A stretch of DNA of 54,898 bases, from contig DDTD01000041.1 in assembly GCA_002344005.1 (NCBI GenBank), positions 1 through 54,898 of the forward strand. The letters run 5' to 3'. This stretch comes from Ignavibacteria bacterium UBA2373 (GTDB taxonomy: Bacteria; Bacteroidota; Ignavibacteria; Kapaibacteriales; UBA961). The position numbers and the translations under genes were made by a program. The notes beneath the pieces are model-generated. The model was given only the letters and a program-made list of their open reading frames with translations. It was not told the origin of the DNA and searched no databases. Of this stretch, positions 17,668 through 27,024 are shown piece by piece (the stretch's first letter is position 1; each line of letters begins with the position of its first letter).

Positions 17668-18198
17668 TCAACGCACAAGTCGGGTGGAGCGATAGATTAG
17701 CATAGGGAATAAAGCAGCAACCACAGTATAAAGTGTTGTCGCTATACCATATTGCAAGAAAAAGCCGGTAAAAGACATTTCGGTGGGGCGCACATAGAAG
17801 AAAAAATACGCCAGATTATGAATAAATGAACTTACTCCCACGGCTAAAAGCAAACGCATTCCCCCAAGTGATTTAGGTATTTCAACATGACGGAAAAAGA
17901 ATCCGGCAGTAAAACCCGCCATTGTTTTTGCCAAAGCATTTGTGCCAAGGACATCCGCCGACACTACATCGAACAGTAAGCCGCAAATGAATCCTGCATA
18001 CAATGCTATAAACTGCCCTTCAGCCAATGCAATCCATGCAGTCAGCACAAGCAATAAATCCGGTGCAATACCTTGTACTGAAATCAATCGCACAAATACC
18101 ACGTGCATAACTGAAAGTAATAATGCGGTAATAGCATACAGCACATATCGCAGTGCCGGAAATGATTCATAGAGTGTTTTTTCTCTGTATTGTGCCAT
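17668..18198 (-). CDS. mreD: Rod shape-determining protein MreD
   Basis: 176 residues, almost entirely hydrophobic, with five or six predicted spans (LLLSVMHVVFVRLISVQGI, then PDLLLVLTAWIALAEG, FIALYAGFICGLLFDVVSAD and so on). The GFICGLLFDV segment is typical of MreD. It acts in the inner membrane with MreC in the elongasome that guides sidewall synthesis. It lies 24 bp after mreC in the same orientation. The usual next gene, mrdA (PBP2), is missing here; ftsX converges instead. Confidence 0.85.
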   Translation of the reverse strand: MAQYREKTLYESFPALRYVLYAITALLLSVMHVVFVRLISVQGIAPDLLLVLTAWIALAEGQFIALYAGFICGLLFDVVSADVLGTNALAKTMAGFTAGFFFRHVEIPKSLGGMRLLLAVGVSSFIHNLAYFFFYVRPTEMSFTGFFLQYGIATTLYTVVAALFPMLIYRSTRLVR

Positions 18199-18222
18199 GA
18201 AATAATAGGAGAGTGAGATACT

Positions 18223-19077
18223 TTAACGAATTCGACGACGTTCGCGCAAGCGTGCTTCAATTTCGCGCTCTAAGTTCAAACGTTCGGGATTGGGAACAAC
18301 TTTTGCAACATACACTTGCTCAAGAGTCGAAAAATTGGCGGATGGTTTGACAAGTATGCGACGGAATAAGGACGTCGGTTCATCAATCGTTTTCGACACC
18401 CACCCTATGCGGATATTATTCGGATAGCGATTACTGTATTCACTTGTCACCACTTCGTCACCAACCTTCACATCATAAGATTTGGGAATATTTTTCATCA
18501 CAAGATCTTGCTCGCCCTCCCATGTGACTATGCCGTCAATCCTTGATCGTAAAATTTTGGCTGCGATGCGGCTGTCACGATTAATCAATAATTGCGCAAT
18601 CGAAAAACCGGAGCTTGTTCCAATAATAGTTCCTATCAAACCGGCATCCGTAATCACAGGCATTCCCTCTTTTATGGAATCTGCTTCGCCTTTGTTTATG
18701 GTAACAAAGTTGCGTACTTCCGTTGTGGTTTTACCAACAATATCGGCGCTGATAACTTGATAAGGACTTTGTTTCTTAAATTCAAGCATTTTGCGAAGCG
18801 TTGCATTTTCAATCAATGCCTGACGGATACTGGCTCTTTCTTCGGATAGCTGAAGATTAAGTTCACGCAAAGCAGCATTCTCGCTTTTCATTGAAACGGG
18901 ATTGGGAATCCATGCAAATGCACTTTGCATCCAGCCGATGCCGCCAACAATCACAGCACGGAAGCCACCAAGCCGCCCTGTGTGAGTCCAACTCATCAGC
19001 GAAAAACAAATAACAATAAGCGCGCACAAAGACACTATTTCCTTGAAGCGCACAACCAGCTCAATCAGACGATACAT
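18223..19077 (-). CDS. mreC: Rod shape-determining protein MreC
   Basis: 284 residues. One N-terminal span (ALIVICFSLMSWTH) is followed by a coiled coil at about 65-100 (ENAALRELNLQLSEERASI) and the MreC beta domains (ADIVGKTTTEVRNFVTINKG, then GMPVITDAGLIGTIIG, then GDEVVTSEYSNRYPNNIRIG). MreC is periplasmic and activates the PBP2-RodA synthase. The C-terminus is a basic Arg-rich tail. mreB, often directly upstream, is absent: the upstream neighbour is the divergent PspC gene. A -7 element TATTTTTG lies at 19137-19144. Confidence 0.92.
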   Translation of the reverse strand: MYRLIELVVRFKEIVSLCALIVICFSLMSWTHTGRLGGFRAVIVGGIGWMQSAFAWIPNPVSMKSENAALRELNLQLSEERASIRQALIENATLRKMLEFKKQSPYQVISADIVGKTTTEVRNFVTINKGEADSIKEGMPVITDAGLIGTIIGTSSGFSIAQLLINRDSRIAAKILRSRIDGIVTWEGEQDLVMKNIPKSYDVKVGDEVVTSEYSNRYPNNIRIGWVSKTIDEPTSLFRRILVKPSANFSTLEQVYVAKVVPNPERLNLEREIEARLRERRRIR

Positions 19078-19136
19078 AAACGATGAACGATGACTATGAA
19101 ATCATGAATATGCTGCTATGTGTTCATGATAAAGTA

Positions 19137-19144
19137 CAAAAATA
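19137..19144 (-). promoter_or_regulatory. Bacteroidota -7 promoter element of mreCD
   Basis: TATTTTTG on the minus strand, an exact TAnnTTTG match, 60 bases before the mreC start codon. The -33 box is poor. Confidence 0.45.
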
Positions 19145-19287
19145 CGGCTTCAATCATAACCATACATGTATCTTTCTCCGCACAAGCCAACAAAGAACAC
19201 CTATAATCCCTTGATGTATGAAACTTTATTGGATAAGTAAGCGTAGCAGTTCACAAAACATTCACTCTTTATTTTCCGGAGGTTACT

Positions 19288-19767
19288 ATGAAAAAAATGC
19301 AACGTTCTACCGCAGACAAAAAATTAGGTGGCGTCTGTGCCGGTATAGCCGCATACCTTGGTATTGATGTTACCATAATAAGGGTCGCTTTTGTTATAGG
19401 AACAATTGCATGGGGCGCTACTCTTCTCTTATATGTAATTTTATGGATGGTAATGCCGGAGGAAAACATGTATTATTCATCGTATAATTCTTTTTATGGT
19501 ATGCCCAACAATTCCGGTGAAACGGCGAGTGAAGCACATCACACAAGTACCACACCTGATTTCAAACAGAAATCATATTCACTGACAATACCTGTCGGTA
19601 TCATCATGATTATTTTTGGTGCAATTATGCTGGCAGCTAATTTTATTCCTTCAATTGATTTTTCCGATTTATTCCCCATAGTATTTGTAGCAATCGGTGT
19701 TATCCTTATTATAAATGGCTTACAAAACAACAGCAAGGATAAACCTCATGTGGGAGGTGAGCTATGA
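19288..19767 (+). CDS. PspC-domain membrane protein
   Basis: 159 residues with GGAGGT before the ATG. The PspC domain occupies about residues 3-58: STADKKLGGVCAGIAAYLGI, then RVAFVIGTIAWGATLLLYVI, then LWMVMPEE. A polar linker follows, then two hydrophobic segments (TIPVGIIMIIFGAIMLAANF and FPIVFVAIGVILIINGL) like those of LiaI. PspC proteins sense envelope stress in the inner membrane. The stop overlaps the next start by ATGA, so the two are translationally coupled. Confidence 0.88.
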   Translation: MKKMQRSTADKKLGGVCAGIAAYLGIDVTIIRVAFVIGTIAWGATLLLYVILWMVMPEENMYYSSYNSFYGMPNNSGETASEAHHTSTTPDFKQKSYSLTIPVGIIMIIFGAIMLAANFIPSIDFSDLFPIVFVAIGVILIINGLQNNSKDKPHVGGEL

Positions 19768-20681
19768 AAACAGGTACATTATTTTGGGGTGGTTTCTTAT
19801 TGAGCTCAGGATGTGTTTTATTACTTGGCAATTATGGCCTTGTGGATTTTGGTAATTTTGAGTGGTTTAAAATCACACCCGTTGCATTAATTCTTATTGG
19901 CATTGCCGTATTATTTCCCAAAGACAATGTCAAAGCTGTTATAGCAATATTATCAGGTATTTTTCTGGGAACAACAATATTTGCAGGAATTCAGAGCAGT
20001 ACCGATTCATGTACATGGGAAATACATAATAAAAATAAAAGACATCACTCTTTCAATAAGATGAACTACACTATTGAATCTGATAGTTCAATCTCACAAG
20101 CAGAAGCATCAATCAGCATGGGGGTGGGTGAATTAATTATCAATGGCGGAAATGATTTTTTATTCTCCGCTGCTACAAAGTCAAATATCAGTAATTTCTC
20201 TCTTACCGATACGACCATAAACGGTAAACGTACTTTATGGTTTGAACCGAAAGAAAAAAATATTTCTTTATCGGGATTTCAAGGTAATCATAATGAAGCA
20301 ACTATTCAATTATCAAACTCTATATTGTGGAAATTAAATCTCGATATTGGTGCTGCCGATGCTGATATTGATGTGTCAAATATTAAAGTTGAGTCCTTAG
20401 ATATTGATGCTGGAGTCGCAGATGTGGACATAAAAATTGGTGAACTACAGGAAAACATAAAAATAACATATGATGGCGGTGCTTCATCTGTGCGTTTACA
20501 TATTCCAAAAAATCTTGGCTGTGAAATTCATATTCAACAAGCATTATCAGACATAAATTTCGACAATTTCACAGAAACATCTGAGGGAATTTATCAAAGT
20601 GATAATTATGGGAAAGCTACAAAAAGAGCATTAGTCTCCTTTGATGTCGGTGTATCGGATGTGGAAGTAGTGCGCTACTGA
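19764..20681 (+). CDS. LiaF-like membrane protein with toastrack-type domain
   Basis: 305 residues. The N-terminal 80 residues hold three to four hydrophobic segments (WGGFLLSSGCVLLLGNYGL, then VALILIGIAVLF, then VIAILSGIFLGTTIFAGI). From about residue 105 a repetitive beta domain alternates I/V with D/N (GAADADIDVSNIKVESLDID, then AGVADVDIKIGELQ), like the DUF4097/LiaF-type right-handed beta solenoid. It starts inside the stop codon of the PspC gene. PspC plus LiaF-like pairs are seen in envelope-stress modules; no two-component system is present here. Confidence 0.72.
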   Translation: MKTGTLFWGGFLLSSGCVLLLGNYGLVDFGNFEWFKITPVALILIGIAVLFPKDNVKAVIAILSGIFLGTTIFAGIQSSTDSCTWEIHNKNKRHHSFNKMNYTIESDSSISQAEASISMGVGELIINGGNDFLFSAATKSNISNFSLTDTTINGKRTLWFEPKEKNISLSGFQGNHNEATIQLSNSILWKLNLDIGAADADIDVSNIKVESLDIDAGVADVDIKIGELQENIKITYDGGASSVRLHIPKNLGCEIHIQQALSDINFDNFTETSEGIYQSDNYGKATKRALVSFDVGVSDVEVVRY

Positions 20682-20734
20682 TTATAAAAATGTCGTGTAT
20701 TTCTTTTAGAGATATATTGTTAAAACATAATTTC

Positions 20735-22462
20735 TTAATCCATTGTTTGTTCAATATCGGTTGTTCGGACAAAAGCAGTACGCACAGCAAGTGTGAAATA
20801 CTCATTGAGTTCTTCCATAGATTTTCCTTCTATGTATAAAAAAATTCCATTATTGCGATTGCGGTGCATCCATGAAGTAATGATTTGTATCTCATCTATT
20901 TCTTGTGGTGTCAGTTCTTCAACAATTTCTTGATTATCGAAATACCATTCCGCAAAGCGATTGGTTAGATGACGGAGCGGACTTTTTCTACCTACAATTT
21001 GCTGATGAGCAAGCCGTCCGCGCCTAATAGCAAATATTTCGAGTGTTTTTTCACGTTCCGATACCGGCAAAATAATAATCACATTATTGGAATTAACGGA
21101 AGTGGACACTTGTTCTTTGCGAAGAAAAAGTCTTTGCAATTCGGTAATACGATTGCGTAATATAATCGCTGTTTCAAAATCCAATTGTTCTGCTGCTTTA
21201 TTCATCTCGGCAGTAAGTTTATCAATCACACCATCGGAGAATCCTCCAAGGAATGTGCGCACACGTTGCACTTCTTTATGATACTCTTGATGCGATTGCA
21301 AACCCGCACAAGGCGCATGACAGCGTTTGATATGATAATAAAAACATGGTGAGAAATCGGCAGAAGGTTGTATATCGTCACGACACAAGCGCAAAGTGAA
21401 ATCTTGCTGAATAGTGTCGGCTATTTCTCTTGTCATGGTACGATTGCGAAAAGGTCCATAGTATTCCGCACCATCATCATTGATAGATGAACTCCATTCC
21501 AATCGCGGAAACTTTTCATTGACGGTGAGACGCAAAAAAGGAAAGCGTCGTACAGTCTTGCTTGCAGTATTGAATGGTGGTTTGAGGCGTTTTATCTCCT
21601 TCGATTCCAGCAACAAAGCAGAAAGTTCAGTAGCCGTACATTCCCATTCGATGCTATGTACCAATGTCACCATTTTAGCAATTTTCTCGGTATGTTGTGC
21701 ACCGGGTTGGAAATAGCTTCGCACTCTGTCACGCAATGATTTTGCCTTCCCCACATAAAGAATGTCACCTTTGGCATCAATCATTTTATAGATACCGGGT
21801 TCCTCGGGTAATTGCTCCAAATACACTGCCACTCTTTTCACAAAAGCCGGAGCAGTACGCACATTTGCCAATTGTTTATTTTGAAATTGGAGTAAATCCT
21901 CGACTGTTTCTATATCGAAATCCTCACTGAGTTGGCGCAAGAACTCTACGGTAAATAAAGCGGTTGCTTCAGCATCTCCCTCGGCACGATGACGATTTTG
22001 AATGGTAATGTCAAAATATTTGGCAACATCACCAACATTTTTTTTAACCTTTTGGGGTAATAATCTGCGTGCTAATTTATAAGAACACAACAGAGGTATC
22101 TCGGGAATTACTATACCATTGGCTTTGAATGATTCTATGACAAATTGCCAATCGAATTGCACATGATGCGCCACAAAAATTGCATTAGGCAAGGTAAGTA
22201 AATCATGGACTCGCGGCATAACTTCATGAGCTTCCGGGGCATTAAACACCATAGCATTGTCTATGCCCGTCATCTTAGCAATAAATGACGGAATAAATTG
22301 ATGCGGATTGACCAGTGAAGAAAAACGCTCAATTATTTCCCCGCCGCTGACAACAATACATGCAATTTCCATGATACGATTTTTTTTCGCATCTGCACCG
22401 GTGGTCTCCACATCAACCACCACAAAAGGTATATCCCAAAGTGAGTTCATTATTTGCTGCAT
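20735..22462 (-). CDS. DnaQ-like exonuclease fused to UvrC-like GIY-YIG nuclease
   Basis: 575 residues. Residues 10-175 are a DEDDh 3'-5' exonuclease: VDVETTG (ExoI), AHHVQFDW (ExoII) and HRAEGDAEAT (ExoIII). Residues about 215-300 are a GIY-YIG domain (EPGIYKMIDAKGDILYVGKA, then SLRDRVRSYF), followed by a Cys-containing stretch (SPCFYYHIKRCHAPC) and a UVR motif (EMNKAAEQLDFETAIILRNR). The UvrC C-terminal RNase H-like endonuclease and HhH domains are not clearly present. The fusion resembles Cho-type nucleases joined to a proofreading-like exonuclease, known from several phyla, and probably acts in DNA repair. A second ATG (codon 5) could be the start. Confidence 0.88.
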   Translation of the reverse strand: MQQIMNSLWDIPFVVVDVETTGADAKKNRIMEIACIVVSGGEIIERFSSLVNPHQFIPSFIAKMTGIDNAMVFNAPEAHEVMPRVHDLLTLPNAIFVAHHVQFDWQFVIESFKANGIVIPEIPLLCSYKLARRLLPQKVKKNVGDVAKYFDITIQNRHRAEGDAEATALFTVEFLRQLSEDFDIETVEDLLQFQNKQLANVRTAPAFVKRVAVYLEQLPEEPGIYKMIDAKGDILYVGKAKSLRDRVRSYFQPGAQHTEKIAKMVTLVHSIEWECTATELSALLLESKEIKRLKPPFNTASKTVRRFPFLRLTVNEKFPRLEWSSSINDDGAEYYGPFRNRTMTREIADTIQQDFTLRLCRDDIQPSADFSPCFYYHIKRCHAPCAGLQSHQEYHKEVQRVRTFLGGFSDGVIDKLTAEMNKAAEQLDFETAIILRNRITELQRLFLRKEQVSTSVNSNNVIIILPVSEREKTLEIFAIRRGRLAHQQIVGRKSPLRHLTNRFAEWYFDNQEIVEELTPQEIDEIQIITSWMHRNRNNGIFLYIEGKSMEELNEYFTLAVRTAFVRTTDIEQTMD

Positions 22463-22839
22463 TCATGAATGGGTAGCGAACATACGAAAAAGTTTTTTTA
22501 ATAGGACAAGAAATAATCGCCTGAAGTGAAATTATGGAAACTCATAAGGGAACTCCGGCTTTAGGTTTTTTCTTACTCATTCATTGAATTTTAGAGATTT
22601 ATGTGAGTAAACGCACAGGAAACTGACCACTCAACAATGCTTAGACATGAAACAGAGATGAGATGCAGTTGTTAATGGCAATGGAGCTACGTGATGAAAA
22701 CACAACATATTCACCTATGATAATTCCTTGCAAAATATGGGGACTTGCTGAAACAATGAATACTATGCTACGTCCTCATTGCCCGTAGTTTTTGAATTAA
22801 TCTATGCATAAAAATTATTATAAAACTTTATAGGAAAAC
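22463..22839. other. Intergenic region without recognised features
   Basis: 377 bp between divergent genes. No tRNA, riboswitch or clear terminator is seen. A GTAGTTTTTG sequence 50 bases before the receptor gene is one base off in spacing from a TAnnTTTG promoter element. The cobalamin-riboswitch B12 box is not present. Confidence 0.5.
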
Positions 22840-25152
22840 ATGAAGGTATTGATGAAGTATGCCATGATCACCATTCTGTGTTTAGTGGGGCTAAACATAC
22901 GAAGCATGGCAAAAGAAACTCAGGCAATTGCAGCGATTGCCGATGCTCAAACAGCGACGCTTAGCGGCTATGTGAAAGATGCCAAATCGAAAGAAACTCT
23001 CATAGGGGCAGCCGTAACGGTTAAAGGTAAAAAGATAGGTGCATATACAAATAAAAATGGTTTTTTCACTTTGAAGAACATACCCGCGGGTAAAAACACG
23101 ATTATTGTTTCTTATGTGGGATATCGCAAATATGAAAAAACTATGGACTTCGCAGAAAAGGAGTCGAAACAGTTAACTCTGGAATTGAATGTTCTCGAAG
23201 GCGAAACACAAGAAGTAGTTGTCGAAGCTGATCGCACAGCAGAATTACGAGAAATTTCGGTAAGTAAAGTCAATATCCCAGTTCAACAACTACAACAATT
23301 GCGAGTGGGCGGCGAAGCGGATATTTTTCGTGCATTGCAATTTTTACCCGGAGTACTCACTTCGTCACAAATTTCCAGCGGTTTATTTATTCGCGGTGGG
23401 TCTCCGGATCAGAATCTGGTATTATTGGATGGTTCAACAGTCTATAATCCGTCCCATTTATTTGGATTTATTTCTGCATTTAATCCCGATGCCATCAAGG
23501 ATGTGGAACTTATCAAAGGCGGCTACCCTGCCGAATTTGGCGGACGTTTGTCGGCGGTGCTTAATTTAACACAAAAAGACGGTAATCGTGAAAAAGTGGA
23601 AGGTGTTGCCTCCATCGGTATTATCTCATCGCGGGGTTCTTTGCAGGGTCCTACTCCTTGGGATGGCGGTTCATTTTTCTTGGGTGCCCGACGCACCTAT
23701 CTTGATTTAATCACAAGTGCATTACCGGAAGACCCACAAAACCCCATACCTGATTTTAATTTTTATGACTTAAATGCAAAAATTTCTCAAGACCTTGGTC
23801 CCAATGACCGTTTATTTTTAGCCGGATTTTACAGTGCCGACAACTTAGGACTTGGCGGTGCGGGTATCGAATTTAATCTCGGTATTTCCAATAGAGCCGG
23901 ATCATTGCGCTGGACACATATATTCAGTGATGATTTGTTCTCAACATTTAATCTTAGCGCAAGTCGTTATGGCAATAATTTTGATGGCAATAATTCTGGA
24001 TTTACTTTTGAAATAAAAAATAGCATTGTTGATTACACAGCAAAATATGATTTAGAGTGGCTTGCCACTAATGAGTTAACTATCAAAGGTGGTATAGAGC
24101 AAACATGGTATAATTTTTCGTATTTCCAACGCTTCGGTGCAGAAGATTCCATACCCCAGCAAGGTACGAACAGTGCCGGCTCGGTGAATTTCAGTGTACC
24201 TGATTTTATAACTTCAGTTTTTACACAAGCAAATTATCGCATCACGGATGATTTATCATTCCAAGCAGGATTGCGTTTTAATTATTGGGATTCATCCTCA
24301 GTAAAAGTATTTGACCCGCGTCTTGCTATGCGTTATCAAGTGAATGAAGATATTGCAGTAAAAGGTGCCGTAGGTATTTTTCATCAATATTTACGACTTG
24401 CTTCTCAACCTGATTTTACATTTTTTGATACATGGCTGCCAACCGACCGCTCCGTTCCTGCAAGCCGCGCAGACCATTATATTTTAAGTGTAGAAACACA
24501 ACCTTATGATGGCTATCAGTTAAATTTTGACGCATATTACAAACGATTATATAACTTGAGTGAATTAAATCAAACCGCCACATCAGCCAATCGTGTTGCA
24601 GATGTATTTTTTAATGGTGATGGATGGGCTTATGGTTTTGAGGTATTTCTCCAGAAAAAAATAGGTGATTTTACGGGCTGGGCTGGATATGCTTTCGGCT
24701 TTGTAGAAGGAAAATTCGACAGCGTGAATCAAGGGCGTATTTTCCGTCCGAAATTCGATCGTCGCCATGATTTTAAAGTAGTGGGTTTATATAAATTAAA
24801 TGATCATTGGGAATTTGGTGCAACATTTACTTTTCAAAGCGGCCAATCTTATACGGCAGCGACATCACGCATTGGCAGTTTTCAGCCCGGCGACCCTATT
24901 CCTTCTCCGTATATTGTTCCGGGTGATCGTTATGGCTTGCGCTTACCCAATTCTCATCAATTGAATTTTAATGTGAATTATTTAACCACATTATTTGATT
25001 TACCTGCACGACTGATGATTGATATTTACAATGTCTATTCACGACGTGATGTGTGGTTCCGTTTATATCGCACCAATACGGATGTGACCACCGTCGAAGA
25101 TATACGCCTTTTACCGATTATCCCGACTGTTGCTCTTGAAGTAAAATTTTAA
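22840..25152 (+). CDS. TonB-dependent outer-membrane receptor
   Basis: 770 residues. A signal peptide is followed by a carboxypeptidase-regulatory-like domain (SGYVKDAKSKETLIGAAVTV, then NKNGFFTLKNIPAGKNTIIV), a plug (DIFRALQFLPGVLTSSQ, then GLFIRGGSPDQNLVLLDGS) and a barrel ending VALEVKF. It imports an unknown ligand with energy from TonB. It has the same length as the receptor at 10898 but clearly differs in sequence. Two DUF4249 lipoproteins follow at 13 and 54 bp; in Bacteroidota DUF4249 genes commonly sit directly behind such receptors, so they probably form one transport operon. Confidence 0.93.
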   Translation: MKVLMKYAMITILCLVGLNIRSMAKETQAIAAIADAQTATLSGYVKDAKSKETLIGAAVTVKGKKIGAYTNKNGFFTLKNIPAGKNTIIVSYVGYRKYEKTMDFAEKESKQLTLELNVLEGETQEVVVEADRTAELREISVSKVNIPVQQLQQLRVGGEADIFRALQFLPGVLTSSQISSGLFIRGGSPDQNLVLLDGSTVYNPSHLFGFISAFNPDAIKDVELIKGGYPAEFGGRLSAVLNLTQKDGNREKVEGVASIGIISSRGSLQGPTPWDGGSFFLGARRTYLDLITSALPEDPQNPIPDFNFYDLNAKISQDLGPNDRLFLAGFYSADNLGLGGAGIEFNLGISNRAGSLRWTHIFSDDLFSTFNLSASRYGNNFDGNNSGFTFEIKNSIVDYTAKYDLEWLATNELTIKGGIEQTWYNFSYFQRFGAEDSIPQQGTNSAGSVNFSVPDFITSVFTQANYRITDDLSFQAGLRFNYWDSSSVKVFDPRLAMRYQVNEDIAVKGAVGIFHQYLRLASQPDFTFFDTWLPTDRSVPASRADHYILSVETQPYDGYQLNFDAYYKRLYNLSELNQTATSANRVADVFFNGDGWAYGFEVFLQKKIGDFTGWAGYAFGFVEGKFDSVNQGRIFRPKFDRRHDFKVVGLYKLNDHWEFGATFTFQSGQSYTAATSRIGSFQPGDPIPSPYIVPGDRYGLRLPNSHQLNFNVNYLTTLFDLPARLMIDIYNVYSRRDVWFRLYRTNTDVTTVEDIRLLPIIPTVALEVKF

Positions 25153-25165
25153 GTAAGAAATACTG

Positions 25166-26068
25166 ATGAAAAAAAGAATCTATAGAATACATTACTCCTT
25201 GGTAATGAGCATAGCCCTTTTGGGTATGATAGTAATGGGATGCGAAGATCCTGTTCCGACCGATGATTATATTCGCCGTCCATTTGTGGAAGCAATTCTG
25301 ATTGTTGATAAACCGATTGAGCGAATTTTACTTTCATATTCACAACCCATAAATCAAGTATATAATCATCAACAAGCTGTCATTAAAAATGCGAATGTGA
25401 CAATATTTACGGCAACGGACAGAGTACAGCTTGCTTTTCGCGATACTCCACATGGCGGGGAATATTATTGCCCTGACACAACTGTATTGGTGAAACCGAA
25501 TACACAGTATTTTCTTGAAGTCCGCTTACAAGACGGCACGCTGTTAACGGCATCCACCACTACCCCCGGGAGAATCCGTTATACGCAACCGCCGCGTCCG
25601 GTGCTTTATTTTCCCGCAGATACCAATAATTTAAACGCTCCGCAGGATGACTCTTTAATGTTGAAATGGACAGCAGAGCCAAATACGAAAGAATATTTAA
25701 TACGTATTACCTGCTTAGATACTATGGAATACGGTAAATATCTCACACCACCGACAATGGAAAAGAACTATCGTCGCACACGTTTTTTTGACAGTGAATT
25801 TGATCCTCGCCGTAATAATCCGACGGATTATGGATTTATTACAACGACCAATGTCCCCACAGTATGGAATGCATTTAAATGGTTCGGTCCGCATGAAATT
25901 GTTATTTATGCTGCTGATCGAAATTTTGTAGAGTGGTTCAAACTCTCATTTACGGGTAATACTTTTGATTTTTTGAAATCAAATATCAAAGGGAATGGCA
26001 TAGGGATTTTTGGTTCTGCATCGCAAGCATATTCTCAAATAATGCTCATCAAATATCCACGAAAATAA
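25166..26068 (+). CDS. DUF4249 lipoprotein, copy 1
   Basis: 300 residues. The signal peptide ends in IVMGC, Cys26. The mature start EDPVPTDDYIRRPFVEAILI, then KNANVTIFTATDRV and TQYFLEVRLQDG, matches DUF4249, a family of surface or periplasmic lipoproteins encoded next to TonB-dependent receptors. By position it may help the receptor bind its ligand, much as SusD does, but this is inference. It is a paralogue of the next gene (shared CEDPxPTD, YYCPDT, CLDTxEYGKYL and TNNL). Confidence 0.82.
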   Translation: MKKRIYRIHYSLVMSIALLGMIVMGCEDPVPTDDYIRRPFVEAILIVDKPIERILLSYSQPINQVYNHQQAVIKNANVTIFTATDRVQLAFRDTPHGGEYYCPDTTVLVKPNTQYFLEVRLQDGTLLTASTTTPGRIRYTQPPRPVLYFPADTNNLNAPQDDSLMLKWTAEPNTKEYLIRITCLDTMEYGKYLTPPTMEKNYRRTRFFDSEFDPRRNNPTDYGFITTTNVPTVWNAFKWFGPHEIVIYAADRNFVEWFKLSFTGNTFDFLKSNIKGNGIGIFGSASQAYSQIMLIKYPRK

Positions 26069-26122
26069 TTTTTACTACATAGACGTTATGCAATGTAGTT
26101 TCACCATAGGAGTTTTAACGTT

Positions 26123-27019
26123 ATGATGCGTCGTACCATCCACACATATATTGTCATAGTATTCACCATTGTAGGAACTGTGGTATTTAATGGGTGCGAA
26201 GATCCCATTCCAACAGATTTATATGTAGAACAAACTCTTATCGAAGCATTACTCACTGTGAATCAACCGGTGGAGGGAGTGCTTATATCGCGTTCGACAC
26301 CAATAGCTGATACTTTCAGATTTGAGGATTCTTTTGTTCGTGATGCGCAGGTCATGATATATTCAGACAAAGATACCATGCGCTTAGTGTATCGTCAAGG
26401 GCGTTTCTCAAGCGAATATTATTGCCCCGATACAACAAAAATAGTGCAGCCCTTAACTCGCTACAATTTGCGCGTACAAATGCAAGACGGGCGGGTGTTT
26501 ACGTCGGCAATGACCACACCTTCACCATTTGTGTGGAAGCAAAAATTGCCCGATATTTTACAGTTCCCCAAAGATACCAACAATTTACAAAGACCTGATT
26601 TTAATGTATTTACATCATGGGAACCACCGCAAAATCAGAACGATTTTGTGTTGCGCTTGCGATGCCTCGATACGCTGGAATATGGTAAATATTTAAATCC
26701 GCCGACAGAAGAAAGAAATCGCCGTGTGTTTCGTTTTTTTGAAAACACACGAAGTGCACGATATCGCAATACGGCACAATATATTTTTTTGGGTAATGCG
26801 ACTGCATCACCTGTGGCGTGGCTTGCTTTTAAGTGGTATGGTAAACAAGAAGTAAGTGTTCTTGCACCGGAAAGCAATTATCTTCGTTGGTTCAAACAAC
26901 GTTTCGGCGGCAATACATTTAATCCTTTACTCACAAATATAGAAGGTGGTGCAATCGGGGCATTTGGCGCAGCATCAGAAATCAAACATGAGATTTTTAT
27001 CCTTAAAAATCAACGCTAA
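26123..27019 (+). CDS. DUF4249 lipoprotein, copy 2
   Basis: 298 residues. The lipobox is VFNGC, Cys25, followed by EDPIPTDLYVEQTLIEALLT. It aligns along its length with copy 1 (YYCPDTTKIVQPLTRYNLRV, CLDTLEYGKYLNPPTEERN, AFKWYGKQEV), so the two arose by tandem duplication and have since diverged. Outer-membrane lipoprotein of unknown ligand. Its stop codon lies only 5 bp before radC, so the two genes are probably cotranscribed. Confidence 0.82.
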   Translation: MMRRTIHTYIVIVFTIVGTVVFNGCEDPIPTDLYVEQTLIEALLTVNQPVEGVLISRSTPIADTFRFEDSFVRDAQVMIYSDKDTMRLVYRQGRFSSEYYCPDTTKIVQPLTRYNLRVQMQDGRVFTSAMTTPSPFVWKQKLPDILQFPKDTNNLQRPDFNVFTSWEPPQNQNDFVLRLRCLDTLEYGKYLNPPTEERNRRVFRFFENTRSARYRNTAQYIFLGNATASPVAWLAFKWYGKQEVSVLAPESNYLRWFKQRFGGNTFNPLLTNIEGGAIGAFGAASEIKHEIFILKNQR

Positions 27020-27024
27020 ATTGC

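Noticed and set aside
22463..22839. Cobalamin or other riboswitch before the TonB receptor
   Set aside because: No B12-box-like sequence or conserved core was found; only a loosely similar AGGAAACTG stretch.
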